Assembly (NCBI GenBank): GCA_049515555.1
Contig: JBEKTY010000311.1
Location: forward strand, 1-5,267
DNA: 5,267 bases
Direction: 5' to 3'
Source of the DNA: JBEKTY01 sp049515555
GTDB lineage: Bacteria > Planctomycetota > Planctomycetia > Pirellulales > Thermoguttaceae
Part shown: positions 5,187-5,267 of the stretch, in pieces
How positions within the stretch are numbered: the first letter of the stretch is position 1
Layout: each line of letters starts with the position of its first letter
The notes under the pieces: generated by a model
What the model was told of the DNA's origin: nothing
Databases searched by the model: none
Seen by the model: the letters and a program-made list of their open reading frames with translations, nothing else
Translations under genes and position numbers: made by a program

Positions 5187-5221
5187 CTGCCTGTTCCGCT
5201 TCCACGGATGGGGAGATGGTC

Positions 5222-5267
5222 ATGGCAGACCCAGAGCGCAAGCGAATCCACCGCTGTCGGTGCCGAG
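5222..5267 (+). CDS. N-terminus of a plus-strand gene, cut by the window edge
   Basis: An ATG at 5222 opens a frame reading MADPERKRIHRCRCR before the window ends. GGGGAG (5210-5215) lies 6 bases upstream and a strong promoter candidate about 40 bases upstream, so the start is credible. An in-frame ATG at 5216 would overlap the Shine-Dalgarno and is less likely. The visible part is strongly basic with two cysteines in a CRC pattern, which might be the start of a metal-binding or nucleic-acid-binding segment, but 15 residues cannot support a family call. A competing frame from the ATG at 5208 (MGRWSWQTQ) is open to the end but lacks a ribosome binding site. Confidence 0.5.
   Translation, partial: MADPERKRIHRCRCR

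Larger units (their letters stand above)
5134..5202. repeat. 11-bp direct repeats bracketing an AT-rich segment
   Basis: TGTTCCGCTTC occurs exactly at 5134-5144 and again at 5192-5202. The 47 bases between them have only 17 G or C, in sharp contrast to the surrounding GC-rich DNA. They hold both the inverted repeat at 5146-5174 and the promoter at 5158-5186. The arrangement could be a pair of operator sites or the footprint of a small insertion with target duplication. Confidence 0.8.

Overview
The window looks like a piece of a GC-rich chromosome from a planctomycete, probably of the Pirellulales or a related group. I infer this from three things: a secreted HEAT-repeat protein with motifs I associate with planctomycetes, genes with few obvious ribosome binding sites, and gaps filled with short dispersed repeats typical of these genomes. 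The organism is an inference from style; no rRNA or marker gene is present.

Layout. At the left edge the first 11 codons of a minus-strand gene run off the window, behind a strong Shine-Dalgarno. A 405-base gap (34-438) holds two 9-bp tandem repeats, a plausible sigma70-type promoter and a perfect 29-bp inverted repeat. Then comes a secreted HEAT-repeat protein (439-1644, +). A short convergent gap with two families of small tandem repeats separates it from a polytopic membrane protein that resembles GT-C glycosyltransferases (1719-3017, -). A divergent gap with a compact hairpin repeat leads to an APC-superfamily amino acid permease (3214-4584, +). It is followed 18 bases later by a NUDIX hydrolase (4603-5073, +), probably co-transcribed. 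The last gap carries a solitary third copy of the 29-bp repeat and an AT-rich promoter inside an inverted repeat and a pair of 11-bp direct repeats. This promoter drives a gene that begins at 5222 and leaves the window.

The four complete genes do not form an obvious pathway. The permease and the NUDIX hydrolase may share a transcript, but their chemistry gives no clear link. I see no phage, CRISPR, RNA gene or biosynthetic cluster. The most interesting material is between the genes: a REPIN-like inverted pair with a related singlet about 4.7 kb away, and the boxed AT-rich promoter at the right end. I did not find convincing evidence of a new multi-gene system.
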